Below, one piece after another: positions 61,443 through 64,000 of a stretch of DNA of 64,000 bases. This DNA is from Edaphobacillus lindanitolerans. Its GTDB lineage: Bacteria; Bacillota; Bacilli; Bacillales_A; Planococcaceae. Positions within the stretch are counted from its first letter, which is position 1. Every line of letters begins with the position of its first letter. The translations under genes were made by a program, and so were the position numbers. The stretch spans positions 124,001 to 188,000 of the forward strand of contig NZ_FTPL01000004.1 of NCBI RefSeq assembly GCF_900156305.1. The letters run 5' to 3'. The notes beneath the pieces are model-generated. The model was given only the letters and a program-made list of their open reading frames with translations. It did no database searches and was not told the DNA's origin.

Positions 61443-62840
61443 ATGGCAAAGAAAATGCCGGAAATCGGCGATTATAAATACGGCTTCCACGACAAAGATG
61501 TCTCGGTGTTCCGTTCGAAGCGCGGCCTGACCCGCGAAATCGTCGAAGAGATCTCCCGCATGAAGGAAGAGCCGCAATGGATGCTCGACTTCCGACTCAA
61601 GGCACTCGAGATCTTCTACAAAAAACCGATGCCGCTTTGGGGAGGAGACCTGAGCGAACTCAACTTCGACGAAATCACGTATTACGTGAAGCCGTCCGAG
61701 GCGACGGAACGTTCGTGGGACGAAGTGCCTGAAGAGATCAAGCGCACGTTCGACAAGCTCGGCATCCCCGAAGCCGAACAGAAATACCTGGCCGGCGTTT
61801 CGGCACAATACGAGTCCGAAGTCGTCTACCACAACATGAAGGAAGACCTGGAGAACATGGGCATCGTGTTCAAAGACACCGATTCCGCCCTCCGGGAAAA
61901 TGAAGAACTGTTCAAGCAATACTGGGCATCGGTCATCCCGGCGGCGGACAACAAGTTCGCAGCCCTGAACTCCGCTGTCTGGTCGGGCGGTTCATTCATC
62001 TATGTGCCGCCGGGCGTGAAGGTCGATACACCGCTCCAGGCGTATTTCCGGATCAACTCCGAGAACATGGGCCAGTTCGAGCGGACGCTCATCATCGTCG
62101 ACGAGGGCGCAAGCGTCCACTATGTCGAAGGATGCACGGCGCCGGTTTATACGACGAACTCGCTCCACTCCGCGGTAGTTGAAATCATCATCAAGAAAGA
62201 CGCCTACTGCCGCTATACGACCATCCAGAACTGGGCGAACAACGTCTACAACCTCGTCACGAAACGTGCGGTTGCAGAAGAGAACGCCACGATGGAATGG
62301 GTCGACGGCAACATCGGCTCCAAACTGACGATGAAATACCCGGCCGTCCTCCTCAAAGGGGAAGGCGCACGTGGCATGACGCTGTCGATCGCGCTTGCCG
62401 GCAAGGGCCAGCACCAGGATGCCGGTGCGAAGATGATGCACCTTGCACCGAACACCTCTTCTTCGATCGTCTCCAAGTCGATCTCGAAGCATGGCGGAAA
62501 GGTCTCCTATCGCGGGATCGTCCACTTCGGCCGCAAAGCATCCGGCGCACGCTCCAACATCGAGTGCGACACGCTCATCATGGACAACCAGTCCACGTCC
62601 GACACGATTCCGTACAACGAAATCCTGAACGACAACATTTCGCTTGAGCACGAAGCGAAAGTATCCAAGGTTTCCGAGGAGCAGCTCTTCTACCTGATGA
62701 GCCGCGGAATCTCCGAACAGGAAGCAACCGAAATGATCGTCATGGGCTTCATCGAGCCGTTCACGAAAGAACTGCCGATGGAATACGCCGTCGAAATGAA
62801 CCGTCTCATCAAGTTCGAGATGGAAGGGTCGATCGGATAA
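61443..62840 (+). CDS. sufB: Fe-S cluster assembly protein SufB
   Basis: A 465-residue scaffold on which the cluster is built with SufC and SufD. It has the family N-terminus ([20 protein letters not shown]), the central [11 protein letters not shown] and YVEGCTAP with its conserved Cys near 238, and the C-terminal [23 protein letters not shown] 61443 follows CGGAGG. It ends the operon at a hairpin, after which a recombinase gene lies on the opposite strand. Confidence 0.98.
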   Translation: MAKKMPEIGDYKYGFHDKDVSVFRSKRGLTREIVEEISRMKEEPQWMLDFRLKALEIFYKKPMPLWGGDLSELNFDEITYYVKPSEATERSWDEVPEEIKRTFDKLGIPEAEQKYLAGVSAQYESEVVYHNMKEDLENMGIVFKDTDSALRENEELFKQYWASVIPAADNKFAALNSAVWSGGSFIYVPPGVKVDTPLQAYFRINSENMGQFERTLIIVDEGASVHYVEGCTAPVYTTNSLHSAVVEIIIKKDAYCRYTTIQNWANNVYNLVTKRAVAEENATMEWVDGNIGSKLTMKYPAVLLKGEGARGMTLSIALAGKGQHQDAGAKMMHLAPNTSSSIVSKSISKHGGKVSYRGIVHFGRKASGARSNIECDTLIMDNQSTSDTIPYNEILNDNISLEHEAKVSKVSEEQLFYLMSRGISEQEATEMIVMGFIEPFTKELPMEYAVEMNRLIKFEMEGSIG

Positions 62841-62864
62841 TACGGCGTAAAGCCATTCATATCA

Positions 62865-62901
62865 AGGGATTCGGGGCGCTGCAGTTACCTCGAATCCCTT
62901 C
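62865..62901. terminator. Stem-loop between sufB and the recombinase gene
   Basis: The 10-bp stem AAGGGATTCG (62865-62874)/CGAATCCCTT (62892-62901) has a 17-base loop and only a weak T-tract (CTTGTG). It may end the suf transcript, or be part of an attachment site beside the integrated element. Confidence 0.5.
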
Positions 62902-62923
62902 TTGTGTAAACAAAATGTCTGTT

Positions 62924-64000
62924 TTAAATTGAATCTGCATTTTTTCCGGTGTAAAGGGCGAACTTTTCGAGTTCGTCCTTTTCGATTTTCTGCGTGATAT
63001 CCAGGTACACATCAGCGGTCGTCTTGATCGTTTTGTGGCCGAGTCGCCGGCTGACATATTTGATGCTGGCGCCAGCTTCAATTAGCAGGACCGCATGGGT
63101 GTGCCGAAAGACGTGAGTTCCCTTGTAGGTCACTCCGGCCTTTTTGCAGATCGGCTCTAGAGTCTCCCTAATCGTGGAGGGGGTTAAATAGTGCCCGTAG
63201 AAGTTCTGAAAGATGATCCCGTCGGAATTGCGTTCGAATTTCCCTGAGAGCAGCAGCTTATTCTGAACGCGTTTGAATTCTTTTAACTCTGCAAGAAGAT
63301 CCGGGGGTAGAGAGATGGTTCGATACGACGCGGTGTTCTTCAGGCTTGTGATCATCCGGTTATTATTGTTGTTCCGTTTGACCTGTCGCTCAACCTTTAG
63401 TTCATCATCTGTGATATCCGTCCATCGTACTGCTAATGCCTCACTGATGCGCAGTCCGGTTTGGCCAAGGAATAAGCACAATTCATAGTAGAGCCGGTAT
63501 TCCGGGAACCTGGCGTGCCTATAGGTCCGCAGATAATCGAGCAGTTGATTGTATTCCTCCAAACTGTAGTACTTTACCTCGCTGTCCATTTCAGCTTCCA
63601 CCTTATCCTGCTCCGGCACTTTTAGCCTGTCCGATGGATCTTTCTCGATTACCTCCATCTCATGTAAAGCATAATGGAAGATGCTTTTGAGATAGGAGAG
63701 ATACTTGATACGTGATCCATAGGAATAGCCCTCGAAGTTGCCGATCCACTTCTTGATCTCAGCACGTTTAATTCGAATGATCTTTCGTCCTTCAAAGTAA
63801 GGCTTGATGTGCAAGCGATAGGCAGTTTCAATTTGCTCATACGTCTGCGGCTTCACGTTTGGTTTCTTTCCAAGTTCCAACCATTCATCGCCTACGGTTT
63901 CAAAGAGTATCTTCTTATCGCTCAAGGTTTGGCCGTGCACTAATCTCTCCTCGATCTTTGCAGCTTCGATTTGCGCTTCCTTCTTAGTGCTGTACGTCCC
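62924..64000 (-). CDS. Tyrosine recombinase/integrase, 5' end outside window
   Basis: At least 358 codons; the frame remains open to the right edge (the last residues in view read GTYSTKKEAQIEAAKIEERL), so the arm-binding AP2-like N-terminus is cut off. A SAM-like core-binding domain (about TYEQIETAYRLHIKPYFEGR onward) is followed by a catalytic domain with Arg in TGLRISEALAVRW, His-x-x-Arg in HVFRHTHA, His in RLGHKTIKTTADVY and the nucleophilic Tyr there. It is of the Tn916/phage type. The DNA is AT-richer than suf. Lying tail-to-tail with sufB, it probably marks the end of a prophage or ICE extending to the right. Confidence 0.9.
   Translation of the reverse strand, partial: GTYSTKKEAQIEAAKIEERLVHGQTLSDKKILFETVGDEWLELGKKPNVKPQTYEQIETAYRLHIKPYFEGRKIIRIKRAEIKKWIGNFEGYSYGSRIKYLSYLKSIFHYALHEMEVIEKDPSDRLKVPEQDKVEAEMDSEVKYYSLEEYNQLLDYLRTYRHARFPEYRLYYELCLFLGQTGLRISEALAVRWTDITDDELKVERQVKRNNNNNRMITSLKNTASYRTISLPPDLLAELKEFKRVQNKLLLSGKFERNSDGIIFQNFYGHYLTPSTIRETLEPICKKAGVTYKGTHVFRHTHAVLLIEAGASIKYVSRRLGHKTIKTTADVYLDITQKIEKDELEKFALYTGKNADSI

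Overview
The window is chromosomal DNA from a GC-rich low-to-mid-GC Gram-positive bacterium of the order Bacillales, most likely family Planococcaceae. Bhargavaea or a close relative is my guess from the GC-rich codon use; this is inference, not a search. Three things support the placement: Bacillus-type gene order (uvrBA, hprK-lgt-yvoD-ppaX-yvoF, yvcD-trxB-yvcI-rapZ-yvcK-whiA-crh, clpP, cggR-gapA-pgk-tpiA-gpmI-eno, secG-est-rnr-smpB-ssrA, fadNAE, gcvH, metNPQ, sufCDSUB), Bacillales regulatory sites (CtsR, CggR and FadR boxes, an S-box riboswitch), and a tmRNA tag ending in NNNLAFAA.

Layout. 1-2250: the start of a ComK-like gene facing an IDEAL-domain gene, then an unrecognised gene coupled to a metallo-beta-lactamase-fold hydrolase. 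2483-8653: uvrB, uvrA and a YvlB-like protein. 8732-9270: a degenerate repeat array. 9287-9844: a lone amidase on the minus strand. 9993-20779: the hprK to crh block, joining carbon catabolite control (HprK, Crh), lipoprotein maturation (Lgt), thioredoxin reductase and cell-wall or metabolic regulators (RapZ, YvcK, WhiA). 20828-23589: clpP under a CtsR box, a tRNA-Arg, lemA with a TPM-domain gene, and a glutaredoxin-like gene. 23679-31198: the glycolytic operon under CggR, then secG. 31495-35700: esterase, RNase R, SmpB and tmRNA; rnr, smpB and ssrA together serve ribosome rescue and RNA decay.

35701-37777 is an AT-richer insertion at the 3' end of ssrA. It holds the C-terminal remnant of a tyrosine recombinase, a DMT-family permease and a divergent ArsR-like regulator, and it ends in an imperfect copy of the ssrA 3' end, so it reads as a decayed genomic island. 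37845-45313 is a mosaic of single genes (betaine transporter, orphan hutH, 5'-3' exonuclease, C39-like peptidase, thioredoxin-like protein, Gln-rich CotF-like pair) with a second repeat array at 43121-43560.

45401-62901 is the beta-oxidation operon fadNAE behind a FadR box, small redox and glycine-cleavage genes, the riboswitch-controlled methionine importer metNPQ, a dicarboxylate/amino-acid symporter and the SUF iron-sulfur operon. The right edge (62924-64000) is an incomplete tyrosine recombinase, probably the end of another integrated element beside sufB.

The least explained features are the two intergenic arrays. Their sequences are unrelated, but each is built of about 20-bp units in ordered classes forming higher-order repeats (81 bp and 120 bp), and each lies between convergent genes just past an intrinsic terminator.
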